From the NCBI GenBank assembly GCA_029721515.1, contig CM056551.1, forward strand, positions 30,916,437-30,980,436: DNA of 64,000 nucleotides. The letters run 5' to 3'. The notes beneath the pieces were generated by a model. The model made no database searches. It saw only the letters and a list, made by a program, of their open reading frames with translations, and had not been told where the DNA came from. Source of the stretch: Synanceia verrucosa (Eukaryota > Chordata > Actinopteri > Perciformes > Synanceiidae). How positions within the stretch are numbered: the stretch's first letter is position 1; each line of letters opens with the position of its first letter. Positions 46,911-60,913 of this stretch are shown here, piece by piece. The translations under genes and the position numbers were made by a program.

Positions 46911-48679
46911 GGCCAGGCAGCCTGAAACACTGGCTGAGAGCAAGACAGGTAGTCACCCAGATAGCCGCAGGACTCCAGCTGCGACCTGACCCTGGCCTGT
47001 TGCCAGGGCAACAGCTTTAGTCCACCTGTACTTTCCTCCATCAACAGAAAAAATACAAAAGAGGCACATTTGTGATGCGAGCAGCCCAGATGTGATGTCT
47101 GCAGAGCAGCATCACTGCTAACAGATATTTCAAATCACTTCATCCCGTAATAATCACAAACCTCTGACCAGATTCAGAGCTACCTGGGTCAGAACTGGAC
47201 TTGCTCATCAGTCCCATGGATCAGTTTGTACATTTCCTGCATGCACAGATAAACACTGATGTTGGTTCGTTCAGGACTCAGCTGCATGATGTGACGTCGT
47301 GCTGTGGTTTGCATGCTAACGCTTCTGTGACGGTGTGATGTGTGTGTTTAAAAAACTACCGCCTGGACTCTGAGGCGCCATGCTAACAAGTTAGCTCACA
47401 AGTTGTTAGCTCACAGTGTTAGCAGGCCATGCTATCACTTCAGCATGTCAAGCTATAGTAGCCTCTAAGCTAGCACTTTAGCATTTCTGAAAACAGTTGT
47501 TAGCTCCATGCTAATGCATAGCATAAAGGATGAGGAGCAACAACCCCAAAGCACAAACGCTATGCATTAGCTTGAATCAGCGTTAGCTTGACTCAGTGCT
47601 AGCTTGACTCAGCGTTAGCTTGACTCAGCGTTGCCAGGTGGGAAAGATTGGTTGCAACTACATGTTCACAAAACGTCAAATTATCTGCCTTTTTGGGATT
47701 ATTGATCGTACATCGTAGAGGCCAAATTATCTTACAAATACTATCATTATGGTACACCTGGCAGCGCTGGCTTGACTGGTGGTGAGAGTAATATTAATGC
47801 TAATGGTGCCAAGAGATATACTGGGACTTTGCTTAGTGTTAGCTGCATGCTAACATGCTAACAGGACACTTCCTAGTGACCAACCAGTCGCCTAAATTCA
47901 TCAAAAACTCTCCAGGTTCCCTTAAAAAAAGCTCATTACTTTATTATTATTATTATTACTATTATTATTATAATTGCTCTATTGGTTTGAGACCCAGACT
48001 GGGTTTGAGGCAGGTCCAGTCATCACCCGCTGACATTAGAAAGAAAGTCTCTAATCTTTGTAAACATAATTTGTTTCCCTGATTTTGTGCATAAATATGT
48101 GTCTAAATAATAAAGTCATGATTAGTAATGAGGGTAGAAACTTGACGAGTCCCTTTAGCCGCCAGCTAACGGCCTTTTTCTCTTCATGTAAATAAAGAAA
48201 AGAATATAACCATGAGATGTGCTTTATGCCCAGAATATAATTCAATGGTCACTTTATCTCTTTATCTCTGTGTATGTATGACGTCATATTTGACATGTGT
48301 TGGTAAAAGAAATATGTGCACTTCTATATAAAGGACATTGTATTTGAGCCTATACACTCCTAATAAAGTATTTACTTCTGCTCCACTCATGCCTGGCACT
48401 CTGTGTACCATATATACATATATATATATATGTATATTTACTGTATATTTACTCGATGTGTACTGCTTGTACACACATAACCAAGCAGAATTGTTTTGGG
48501 GTACTTCTACTTCAAGTATTTCAATGTTATGTCATTAAGTGCGGCATTCAAAATTTGTAAAAGTGACAAAAGTACTCATTCAGCATAACAACCTATTTCA
48601 GTATAATATATTATTGAATATTATTATATTATTGTTTTCACCATTATCTTAAAATATGATAATACATTCTTATTCTTTT

Positions 48680-48718
<39 letters not shown>

Positions 48719-50931
48719 AGAAGCAGCTTGAATTGTACTGATGAGGTGAAACTTCAATAAAAACAATGTTAAAAAAAAATAGGAAATAGAAGTACTCCAG
48801 TCATGTACAAGTGACTAATAAATAATAATTCATGAATGTATGTAGTTCCTTTCCTATAAAAACCTATCATGAACATATACTATCATAGATTAAACCACCC
48901 TAGAGTACATAGAATGAGTAGTAATACACAAAACCACAAAAGCAAGTTAATGCATCGATAATAATAACAATAATAATAATAATAATAATCCACTAGCTCA
49001 ATATGTAATAGCTTCACAGCATCCTGAGCACTTTTATTAATCATATTTACAGGATGTTAACCCTGAGAGTTTTACTAATTACTCCCTAAACTACTCCCTG
49101 AGCTAAAGTGATATACTTCAAGTTCATTCTATATTATAGCAAGTACACTGTGGACCATGGACTGGACTTGTCGTGTACTAGCAAGTATGTGTATTTAAGC
49201 CCGTCAGTACTTGTCGGTGTATTCATGTGTAGTCAGGGTCGTGTGTGTGATGATGTTTGCATCAGTTAACAACAGCTGAAGAGTGACACCATGACAGCAC
49301 TGTCAGCTAGCAGCATTAAAGCTCCGTTAAATGAATTAGCTACAGCCTCATAGAATAAAACAGATTTGATCCCAACCTGGGAAATTACGTTGCAGCAAGA
49401 GCAAGAAATCAAAAGTCACTATCAGGGACGGACTGGCCAGTCTGGTGTTCAGGCAGATGCTGTGTTGTCTCCTGGGCCGTTATTCTCCATCACAGCCCCA
49501 CATGCGTACCACCACAGCCCACCTATAGGAGCTGATCCACTACATGTCTTTATTGTCGTCAAATTTCAACCCAAAAACATCATTCTAGGAGTACCTGCTC
49601 GATATTTATAGCACACACACCTCTAACAGTGACACCATGATGGTTTTACATCAGCTTACTTTATTTTGCAAGGAACTGTCTTCTGAAGATGTGCATGGTT
49701 TGAAATTAAACCAACAAATCAAGCTGTATTTTCTATTTGTTTGCGAAAATTAAAATGAAGCAATGCCTTCTGGGAATTTCAAGGCAGAATTGAGTAAATC
49801 ATGTCTGCAAGTTTGGGTTTGCTGACAGGAATAAAACGTTGCAGCCTCTATCGAGCTTGCTTGCACTTGTTTTCGGTGTTACTGGTGGTGGTCCAGTTGG
49901 TGGTGGATGGTGGAGGTTATGAAGAGGGAAAAGAAGAAGAGGGCACTGCTGTGTGAGGGCAAAAAATGCGCCAAACTTGATGTGTTTTTTCAATCCCCTA
50001 CAGCAAAACACACGTTTTTATCACAGAGCAGCCGCCTCTAAGAACCTACTCATGGTTTACTGATGTGTCCATGTTTTTCTGCAGTTGTTTAAAGCACGGT
50101 GAGTTTGAGTGCTCCATCACTGCAAATGCCAGACCCGCTTTTTTATCCCAGTCCATCACTGCTCAATATTAAGCAAAATAAAAGAGAGAAGTATTATTAT
50201 TTACAGCATGAAGTGAAATGAATAAATGAAGAGCAGTATGAAAATATAAAAAATGTATAAACAGAATAATTAGGACTCATGATTAATATTAATAGAGTAA
50301 ATAAAGAGGAAGGTGCAGAGAAGTGAAGATTATCATGAAGTTATGTTATTAAATCAGGATGAGGTCTTATTGTAGAGGAGAGACTTCCTGTTTCTGTGTG
50401 GTTCATGGCTCCACCTAGTGGCTTAGCTGTGTACTGCAGAGCTGCACTGACTGGGTTTATTCCTCCTTTAATGGGCTCATAATGACACAAACAGATAAGA
50501 TAAGATAAGATAAGATAAGACGCAGCAGGAAAAATAAAACAAAATGTAAGACAGTCCAAAGAGAAACAACACAATAGGAAAATAAGAATATTATTAGAAC
50601 ATTATAGGCTGCCAAATAATGTTGTGCTTTTTGAGTATTTTTATATCGTGGTATTTCTATTTTTCAGTATTAATTTCTGACCAGCTCACCTGGAGCAGGT
50701 CAGCTGACTGCTGACTCTGTCCACTGTCATATCAAAAAATCCTGTGTCCTGAATAAACTGACTAATTCATATACATGGAACTAAAAGGAGATATTTTATA
50801 GCCTTTTCTTCCTTCTACCTGTGTGATTATGACCCATGTTCCTGACAGATAAGATGTCAGTGACTGACTGATACAGAGTCAACACACTGTTGGGTAAGAT
50901 CAGAAAACACAGACTGAGTAAACTCACCTTT

Positions 50932-50981
<50 letters not shown>

Positions 50982-51086
50982 ACATTCCCACTCTGCCCTG
51001 TTTGCTGATGACTCACAGGTATTTGTCAATAACTAATGAACTGTGTGGCCATCAGTTTCCTCAGTTGGTTTTTCTCCTTCGTCAGG
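46911..51086. other. prdm12 3' UTR and intergenic region to C5
   Basis: The first 1.2-1.5 kb are probably 3' UTR. Beyond this: TTA-rich tract (47940-47970), TA runs (48415-48440, 48684-48712), AAT run (48960-48990), a GATAA pentamer run (50493-50518) and a CA run (50936-50979). No coding exon, tRNA or recognised transposon was found. Confidence 0.5.
48109..48114 (+). terminator. prdm12: Candidate poly(A) signal of prdm12
   Basis: AATAAA about 1.2 kb after the stop, in the sequence TCTAAATAATAAAGTC. Another AATAAA is at 48362-48367. Which one is used is unknown. Confidence 0.4.
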
Positions 51087-52928
51087 ATGAAAGTGTGTGT
51101 CCTCCTGATGTGTGTGTGTTGTCTCTGCTGGAGGACAGTCACCACGTCCAAATCGTAAGTCATCTATTAAATTACCACTTTAGTGAATGGAGTCTGGTGA
51201 GAGGAGAGCTTAAATTACAGCTTTAGTGAATGGAGTCTGGTGAGAGGAGAGCTTAAATTACAGCTTTAGTGAATGGAGTCTGGTGAGAGGAGAGCTTAAA
51301 TTACAGCTTTAGTGAATGGAGTCTGGTGAGAGGAGAGTTTAAATTACAGCTTTAGTGAATGGAGTCTGGTGAGAGGAGAGCTTAAATTACAGCTTTAGTG
51401 AATGGAGTCTGGTGAGAGGAGAGCTTAAATTACAGCTTTAGTGAATGGAGTCTGGTGAGAGGAGAGATTAAATTACAGCTTTAGTGAATGGAGTCTGGTG
51501 AGAGGAGAGCTTAAATTACAGCTTTAGTGAATGGAGTCTGGTGAGAGGAGAGCTTAAATTACAGCTTTAGTGAATGGAGTCTGGTGAGAGGAGAGCTTAA
51601 ATTACAGCTTTAGTGAATGGAGTCTGGTGAGAGGAGAGCTTAAATTACAGCTTTAGTGAATGGAGTCTGGTGAGAGGAGAGCTTAAATTACAGCTTTAGT
51701 GAATGGAGTCTGGTGAGAGGAGAGCTTAAATTACAGCTTTAGTGAATGGAGTCTGGTGAGAGGAGAGCTTAAATTACAGCTTTAGTGAATGGAGTCTGGT
51801 GAGAGGAGAGCTTAAATTACAGCTTTAGTGAATGGAGTCTGGTGAGAGGAGAGCTTAAATTACAGCTTTAGTGAATGGAGTCTGGTGAGAGGAGAGCTTA
51901 AATTACAGCTTTAGCGAATGGAGTCTGGTGAATCAAAGTTTCTGTAGCTGCTCTCTGATTGGGTGAAAGAGCAATCTGTTGCTGCTTCCTGTTGGCTCAT
52001 GTGACTGAACCGGGGGGCGTGTCCTCCTCCTCAGGTATCTGATCACAGCTCCTCTCTCGCTACGTCTGGACGCCGTGGAAACGGTGCTGCTGCAGCTGTT
52101 TGGCTTCACAAATGAGGTGAGAGTCTATGTGTTCTTGAAGACCTCTATGGCTCCGGATCATGTGGTTCTGGCTCAAGAAGTGGTGACCCTCAATGCCCTG
52201 AACCATCACCAGGCTGCTGCCAAAGTCCAGGTGAGAGGCGATGCTGGAGTTACCTGGACTCCTGCTAGGATGAGGGTCTAATCACAAAGTTTCTGCCTCC
52301 AGCTGCGCCCAGGTCAGCTGGACAAGAGCGTAAGTCATGTGATCCTGCACGTCCAATCACCTGAGATTAACCAGCACCTGTCCGTCCCCGTCAGCCGCAC
52401 AAACGGCTTCCTGTTCATCCAGACGGACAAGCCGCTCTACACCCCCCACCAGAAAGGTACTGAGTACTGTAGTATAAGTACTGCACTGAAGAACAGCTCA
52501 CTACTACTACTACTGCATCTCTGAGACGACTGCTACTACTACTACAACACATACATTTTAATCTAGTATCAGTTACTGTTACTATTAGCAGCTAGTACAT
52601 TATGACGCATTAAGTCATTATTAACATAAAGAAGCCTCATCTTTACCAGCTGCAACACAGTAATGCATCAATAAATCCAATGCAATCATTTAATATATAT
52701 ACTGTACATTATTCTGCGTAATGAGTACTTTTAGTGCTGATACTTATATTTAGAATGCAGGAAGATTTTTACACTGTTATACTCTTAAAGGTAAAAATAT
52801 GTTTTTCTATTATTTTCCTGCTCCTTCCAGTACATATCTATTGACCCAATCTATATCCTTATATATATACGAATATATATATATATATATATACATTATA
52901 TATATACGAATATATATATATATTCAGT

Positions 52929-52968
<40 letters not shown>

Positions 52969-55900
52969 AGAATATATATATATCTACGTATATATATATA
53001 TATATATATACGTAGATATATATATTATTAGCTGAAAGAAAGAGCGACACCACATTGGCTCAAATCAGATGTGTGTTTATGAAAAGAAAGTCTTTTTCTC
53101 TTTTCCTTTTCATCCATTTCTCGTTAAAAATTAATACTTTTATGATGCTTTTTGGTGGATTATTTGTTTGCTGAATTCCAGGAGGAGCTTGGTTAATCTA
53201 ATTTAATCAGCATGTTTGATTGTTAGTTACAGTGTTGTTTGATTTTTTTGAATGGAGTTCTGCTTTTTGACCTGCCAGCATGTCTCATATCTGTGATCTG
53301 TGCAGTCAAAGTGAGGGCGTTCTCCCTGAACCAGGAGCTGAGGCCGGCCAATCGCAGCGTCTTCCTGACCTTCAAGGTGAGTGTCATGACCTTCAGGACC
53401 AGGCTTTAATGTCAGAGTGGCGTCAGAATCAGACCAGAGTTCATGTCTCCCCTCAGGACCCGGACCAGGTCACCGTGGACGTCGTGGAGATGATTGACAT
53501 CAACAATGGAGTCCCTTCGATGCAAAACCCATTCAGGATCCCCATAAATCCCAAGTAAGAGCTTTAAAACCTCTCACATGCTGTCGACCATTTACCTGTC
53601 GAGATAAACATGGAGACTAAACCCAGAGAGGTGGATGAACCAGGTAAAAGCAGACTGAAAGGGTAAAAGGGTCAGGATCAGAGGTCTGGAGACAAAAGTC
53701 ACAGAGAAAGTCTTGGTTTGGTGGTCTCTAGACTGATCCACCATTCAGCCTCCGGCAGGACAACAGCTCCACCACCTCCACCACGACCAGAGAGCCTGGG
53801 CTGATCCTGCTGAAGACAGAGCAGAAAATAAGATGAAAGGCCAGTCCATGTTCGTGGGTGTGATTCATATGACATGTGAAGCCCCAGAGCAGTGGAGGAC
53901 CACTGCTGAACAGTGCAGCGTAAAGCCCACCTTACATCGCCCACGTTACCACAGCGCAGTGTTTTTCACACCTATTATTTGCAAAATCAATTTACACTGG
54001 GAGTGTTTTCCAGCATTTTACAGCGTTTTACAGCGTAGTGCTGCATGCGAGATTCACGACACAACGTAGTGAACTTCCTGTTTACTCTTTACTTCACGGC
54101 TGATCTCTCCCTTTGTCCGTTTTTGGCAAGTTTCTTAAAACTCATTCAATTGCACACATAGGCTACAGTAGAATTTACTTCCTGTCAACTCCAACCACTA
54201 ATTTCTCTCCATGTATTCTCTTTTCTGCTGCTGTCTTTATGAAAGGCATGTTGGACATCACAAATAATGCTGTGTTTCTCCTCTTCGACAATAAATCTTT
54301 CCTTGTCCTTCTGCCGGTTATGCTGCTAAAATGAAGCAGCCGGAGTTCACTTGTGACATTTTATTTTGAAAATCCACCGGAAACTCTTTTATTCTGGTGC
54401 CTGACTTCCTGTCTGCTCTGTCTAGTTAGTGGAGATTGTTGCGTTTTGGGCGCGAACGGCTTGGAAATAGAACAGAGCATATCTGTTGCGAAGCCGTGCG
54501 TGATACGCTCCAGGAACGCTGCTGTTCCGTTGGCGTTATGCGTGCGATGTAAAAGGGGCTCTACTGGAGCCTGGCCGTAGCCCTTGGTTATCTTCCGCTC
54601 ACTTCTCATTTCCCTGGAGATATGTGAAGGAAGCTGTTTGGCTAGGCTCCCAAATATTCAGCACCTGAAGTTGGAGCAAGAGGAATGTTTAACCAGTTTT
54701 ATTGCTGACAAAGATGTCGTGGTTTTACTCCCCACGGGGTTCAGGAAAAGTCTTATTTTTCAGTTAGCTCTGTTACTAGCGAGGAGTTGGCTAGCCTGAA
54801 TGCTAGCGGTGCATTACATCCATCACGACCAAACGTTAGCAACTGGATAAAATCAGATCCAATCGTTTCAAACTTTAGCAGAGTTCACGCCTCCCGTCTG
54901 AAACCAGTTCTCAATGGAGGAACACCAGACCATCTGTACGATAGTATTACTCGCTTGTGGGAGACTGTGATCAGCAACCCGCTGTAAAAAAAAAAAAACA
55001 ACAACACTTAGACGGCGTCCAGGCTGTTTTTTAATGATATTAATGTGATTCCAGGCTGTGTTCAATGATATTAATGTGATTCCAGGCTGTTTTTTAATGA
55101 TATTAATGTGATTCCAGGCTGTGTTCAATGATATTAATGTGATTCCAGGCTGTGTTCAATGATATTAATGTGATTCCAGGCTGTTTTTTAATGATATTAA
55201 TGTGATTCCAGGTTGTGTTTAATGATATTAATGTGATTACAGGCTGTGTTTAATGATATTAATGTGATTCCAGGCTGTGTTCAATGATATTAATGTGATT
55301 CCAGGCTGTTCCAGGCTGTGTTCAATGATATTAATGTGATTCCAGGCTGTGTTTAATGATATTTATGTGATTCCAGGCTGTTTTTAATGATATTAATGTG
55401 ATTCCAGGCTGTGTTTAATGATATTAATGTGATTCCAGGCTGTTTTTCAATGATATTAATGTGATTCCAGGCTGTGTTTAATGATATTAATGTGACTCTA
55501 GGCTGTTTTTAATGATATTAATGTGATTCCACGCTGTTTTTAATGATATTAATGTGATTCCAGGCTGTGTTCAATGATATTAATGTGATTCCAGGCTGTG
55601 TTTAATTATATTTATGTGATTCCAGGCTGTGTTTAATGATATTAATGTGATTCCAGGCTGTGTTTAATGATATTAATGTGATTCCAGGCTGTTTTTTAAT
55701 GATATTAATGTGATTCCAGGGTGTTTTTTAATGATATTAATGTGATTCCAGGCTGTGTTTAATGATATTAATGTGATTCCAGGCTGTGTTTAATGATATT
55801 AATGTGATTCCAGGCCGTTTTTTAATGATATTAATGTGATTCCAGGCTGTGTTTAATGATATTAATGTGATTCTAGGCTGTTTTTAATGATATTAATGTG

Positions 55901-58900
55901 ATTCCAGGTTGGGGATTTGGTCCATTGAAGCTTCTTACTCCAGTGATTTCACCACGACAGCAAGAGTTGATTTTGAAGTCAAGGAATATGGTGAGAACCC
56001 AGTAAATCTGCTGATTTCAGCCCGGATGGTGTTAAATGTGAATAATTAACAGTTCTGAGTCAGTTCTGCCCAGTTTCTACATCCTGGTGGAGCCACAAGC
56101 TAACTACATCAGCTACGGAAGCTTCAACCGTTTCAGCTTCAAGGTGTCAGCCAGGTGAGAAAGCAGTGAGGTGGACAATAATGACAACAATAACAACAGC
56201 AACAACAACAACAACAGTGTTTCTCCTCTCAGGTACGTACATGGTGCGCCGGTGGCTGAAGGCGAGGTGTTTCTACGTTACGGCTACGTTAGCGGGAAGA
56301 ATCCTCCGGTCATCATCCCTAGCTCCATCACCAGAGAAAGGGTAGCTGTAATAAACCAATATAGGAATCATTAACAAATATAAACATGTTCAACCTGTTT
56401 GCAGGAGCGTTGTCTGTAGATCGTGTTCATCTTCTCTAATCTTTAATAATAATAATGTTGTTATGGCTGAATGCAGCCTGAAGACACGACTCAGGGCTAA
56501 GAGACTAATAACGCAAGTCTCCCTTTGGTTTTAGATTTTCGACAAAGCTGTCAAAGTCTTCAGAACTAATGAGTTCCTGTGTTCTTCAGTTGTCCTCCAC
56601 AGGTGAGCTGGACGTCACTGTGAACATGGAGAAGGTCCTGTCCAAACACAACGGACCCAAAGACCTCAACAGTCTGGTGGGGAAGTACCTGTACATCGCT
56701 GTCCTGCTGCAGGAGGACACAGGTACACACACCTGACCTCCAACCATACCTCTGATTTAAAGACTTAAACCTGAGGGTTTCAGCCTTCTACCTGCTCCCT
56801 CAGGTGGGATCACCCAGGAGGCGGAGTTTGCTGCTGTGAAGTTCGTCAGATCTCCTTACACCCTCAGCCTGGTGTCCACGCCGCCCTTCATCAAACCTAG
56901 ACTTCCTTATAACATCCAGGTGTGTCCAGGCATCACACTCACACCTGCTCCACTGTTCAACTGTTCACCTGCTCAGGTGTGGCTCTAAAACTGTGATGTC
57001 ACAATTCCCCCGCAGGTGCTGGTAAAGGATCACCTGGACAAACCAGTGAACCGGGTTCAGGTGCGTCTGGTGGAGCAGCGGCTGTTCAGACGAGGGAAGG
57101 ACAGTGAGGACATGTCATGTCCTTCATCTGCCAACAGCCAATCAGACGGCCTCGCTGTCTTCATCTGCAGCATACCAAGTGAAGCTGTCCGAGCTCTGCT
57201 GAAGGTGAGCACGAGCAGTTGTTGTTGACTCGTTGTTATTGTTAACTCGGTGTTGTTGTTGACTTGTTATTATTGTTGACTCGTTGTTGTTGTTGTTGTT
57301 GTTGACCTGTTATTGTTGACTCGTTGTTGTTGACATGTTGTTGTTGACATGTTATTGTTGACATGTTGTTGTTGACTTGTTATTGTTGACCCGTTGTTAT
57401 TGTTGACCTGTTGTTGTTGACTTGTTGTTGGTGACTCAGTGTTGTTGTTGACTTGTTGTTGTTGACATGTTGTTGTTGTTGACTTGTTATTGTTGACCCG
57501 TTGTTATTGTTGACTCGTTGTTGTTTACTTGTTGTTGTTGTTGACTTGTTGTTGTTGACTTGCTGTTGACAACGTGTTGTTGTTGACATGTTGTTGTTGT
57601 TGACTTGTTTTTGTTGACCCGTTGTTATTGTTGACTCGTTGTTGTTGACTCGTTGTTGTTGACTTGTTATTGTTGACCCGTTGTTATTTGTTGACTCGTT
57701 CTTGACTTGTTGTTGTTGTTGTTGACTTGTTATTGTTGACCCGTTGTTATTGTTGACTCGTTGTTGTTGTTGACATGTTGTTGTTGACTTGTTGTTGTTG
57801 ACCCATTGTTATTGTTGACTCATTGTTGTTGTTGACTTGTTGTTGTTGTTGACATGTTGTTGTTGACTTGTTGTTGACTCGTTATTGTTGACTCGTTGTT
57901 GTTGACTCATTGTTATTGTGGACATGTTGTTGTTGTTGACTCATTGTTATTGTTGACATGTTGTTGTTGATTTGTTATTGTTGACTCGTTGTTATTGTTG
58001 ACTCGTTGTTGTTGTTGACTTGTTGTTGTTGTTGACATGTTGTTGTTGACTTGTTGTTGACTCGTTATTGTTGACTCGTTGTTGTTGTTGACTCATTGTT
58101 ATTGTTGACATGTTGTTGTTGTTGACTTGTTATTGTTGACTCGTTGTTATTGTTGCCTCGTTGTTGTTGTTGTTGACATGTTGTTGTTGACCCAGTTCCA
58201 GACAGCAGACCCCTCCCTCCCAGCAGCCAGTCAAGCGTCTCTCAGCCTGGAGGCGGTGTCCTATCACTCTCCTAACCAGCGCTACCTCTACATTGACCCT
58301 CCGGGACCCGGCGGCGGCCTGCAGGTCGGCCGCTTCGCCAACATCAAGGTGTACTCGGCCACGCCCTCCTACCTGCCCGTCAAAGCGCTCGGCTACCTGG
58401 TGAGGAGATGCTGTGCTACTGCTGCTGTTTCTCCCGTTTCCATGGTTACTGATGAATTAGCTCCTGTCCCCTCAGGTGCTCTCTAAAGGGAATGTGGTGC
58501 ATTTTGGCAGCCAGAAGTTTGTCTCCAGCGGTGACAACAGCCAGCTCCTCAGCTTCCAGGTGACGGTTGCCATGGTGCCCTCCATCAGGCTGCTGGTCTA
58601 CTACATCCTGTTTGGAGAGGGGACGTCTGAGCTGGTGGCCGACTCTGTGTGGCTGGACGTCAGGGACAAGTGTGTCAACGGTCTACAGGTGTGTCCATGA
58701 CATACAGGTGTGTCGACGGTATACAGACAGGTGTGTCCGCATTGTGTCCACACACCTGAGTGGGTGGAAGAGAGGAGGAGGGCCTTTTTAACTCCACTGT
58801 TTAGTTCTACAACCAGGAGGAAGAGCGGTACTCGGACACTTCCTGTACACTGCCATGTAGTACACTGTGTACATTAAATATTTACTTGTGTACTTTGTTT

Positions 58901-60868
58901 ACATTCCACAGGATAGTGTTTACTCCACATCGTATAAATCACATGTGTAAACTCCATGTCCCACAATGCATCTTGATTTTGTAACTCTAGCCCTGACCAT
59001 GGCAGTGAGCAGCGACACTTCCAGATGTTTCTGAGGCGGAGCGCTGATTTTCTGAACTTCGGCATAAAAATGTCAGATATAAAAAAAGACTATTCAAATG
59101 TTTATCTTTGATGGATGACACATTCTTAACCTCAAATATTTTTTTTTAAATTTATGTCATAATCACAGAAAAATGTACAGAATGTTTGTCTGTACAGACA
59201 TGCACATATGTTGATGCACAAGCATCATGAACCATTGTACAATAAATACACTTGAATGTCTGCTTGCATTAATTTTTCCGACTTTTTTTCGACTAGTTGT
59301 CACTAAAACTAATGCTAATCAATGCAGAGGCTAATTTCTTCTTTTTAAAATCTTAAAATTTCAAGCAGCTCTCTGAGGCCGTCCATGATGACTTTGATCT
59401 TTCCACTTCTTCTCTTGTCTCTCAGACTCAGCTCTCCTCTCACAGTCAGCTCTACAGGCCAAAGCAAAACCTCCGGCTGGACGTCCTGACCAATCAGGAG
59501 GGTCTGCTCGCTCTGTCTGCTGTTGACTCCGCCCTCTACACGCTGCGACCCAACTACAGGGACCCCGTTACCACGGTAACACAGGAAACTATCCACTTTC
59601 TGTTTGCGGTTTGTTGATAGTATCTGGTGGTAAACAGGAAGTACGGTGTCCTGCAGGTGCTGCGTCACCTGGAGCAGAGCGACCAGGGCTGCGGCGGCGG
59701 CGGCGGCAAAGACAGCGCCGACGTCTTCCGATTGGCCGGCCTGACCTTCATCACCAACGCCAACGCCCACCCGTCAACCAGCAGTACGTCAATCTATCTG
59801 TCTGTCAACCAATCAATCAATCTCAATCTGTCTGCCTGTCTATCCATCTATCTATCTGTCTGTCAACCAATCAATCAATCAATCAATCAATGAGCAGTAT
59901 TGACTGAATGTTGCAGCTGAGGCGTGTGCGGCCGTCGTTCGTCCAAAGCGAGCTCTGACTGAGGAGGAGAAGAGGAAGAAAGGTGAGACACTTTACCTGT
60001 CCACTTCCTGTTCACCTGTTTCTGCAGCCAATCAGAGAGACTCAGTTTACAGGACAATAACATGATAATGATGATATTAATAATACCTTTTATTACTTTG
60101 TCGAGTACTCAGCTCTGATTGGTCAATCACAGCGTTGCCAGGGACACAGTTGTGATGCTTCCTGGAGGACCACCTTTGTGTCAAAGTATTGATTTATGAG
60201 ACATATGATATGTACTGAAAAATAACAGCTAGTTACAGTTATTAGTTCCTTCATTCAAAAAGTAACTCAGTTTGATGATTACTGACACCAAAAAGTAATC
60301 AGTTACTGTTCAAAGTTCCCCTTTTTTAAAAGAAGCTTCTATAAAGCTCCATTTATGTCCTTAGAGCTTCATTAGAGTGCTGGATGGAAAATACTAGACT
60401 GCTGATCAGCTCTAAACTCTGCTCATTGTGTTCCATACAAACAAACAGCATCTTCTGGAAGGAGACCAGACCCAACAGTTATTACACCGTCATCACTGTT
60501 GCTCAAGTCAACATGCAACATTTTTCTCATAAAAACATTGAAATCGGGGACATTTTCAGGGACAGCTTGAACCAGGGACTGATTGTTAGATATTTAACAG
60601 TATGTCTGTCTGTCCAGCGGAGAGCTTCGGTCCAGTGAAGACCTGCTGTGAACATGGAATGAAGTACATCCCAAAGAGCGTCACCTGCCATCAGTTCGCC
60701 CTGCAGACCTTCCGGAAACACCCTCGCTGCCGGCAGGCCTTCAGAGCCTGCTGTGAGTTTGTCCAGGAGAACCTGGACCAGAACCAGGACCTCATCCTGG
60801 GACGTGATGGTCAGTCTGGACTCACTGTCGCTACGCTAACTGCTACTGTGCTATGCTAACATTAGCAT

Positions 60869-60913
<45 letters not shown>

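Noticed and set aside
51160..51940. CRISPR-like regular repeat
   Set aside because: Units are contiguous with no unique spacers, there are no cas genes, and the DNA is vertebrate. It is a minisatellite.
56082..56154. C5 exon 7 starting after the acceptor-like TTCTGCCCAG
   Set aside because: That start gives a frame reading STSWW. The acceptor at 56063 gives VLPSFYILVEP, which matches the family.
56536..56589. Possible extra C5 exon starting at ATTTTCGACAAAGC
   Set aside because: Continuing its frame meets TGA soon after. The acceptor at 56589 gives LSSTGELDVTVN in phase with exons 8 and 10.
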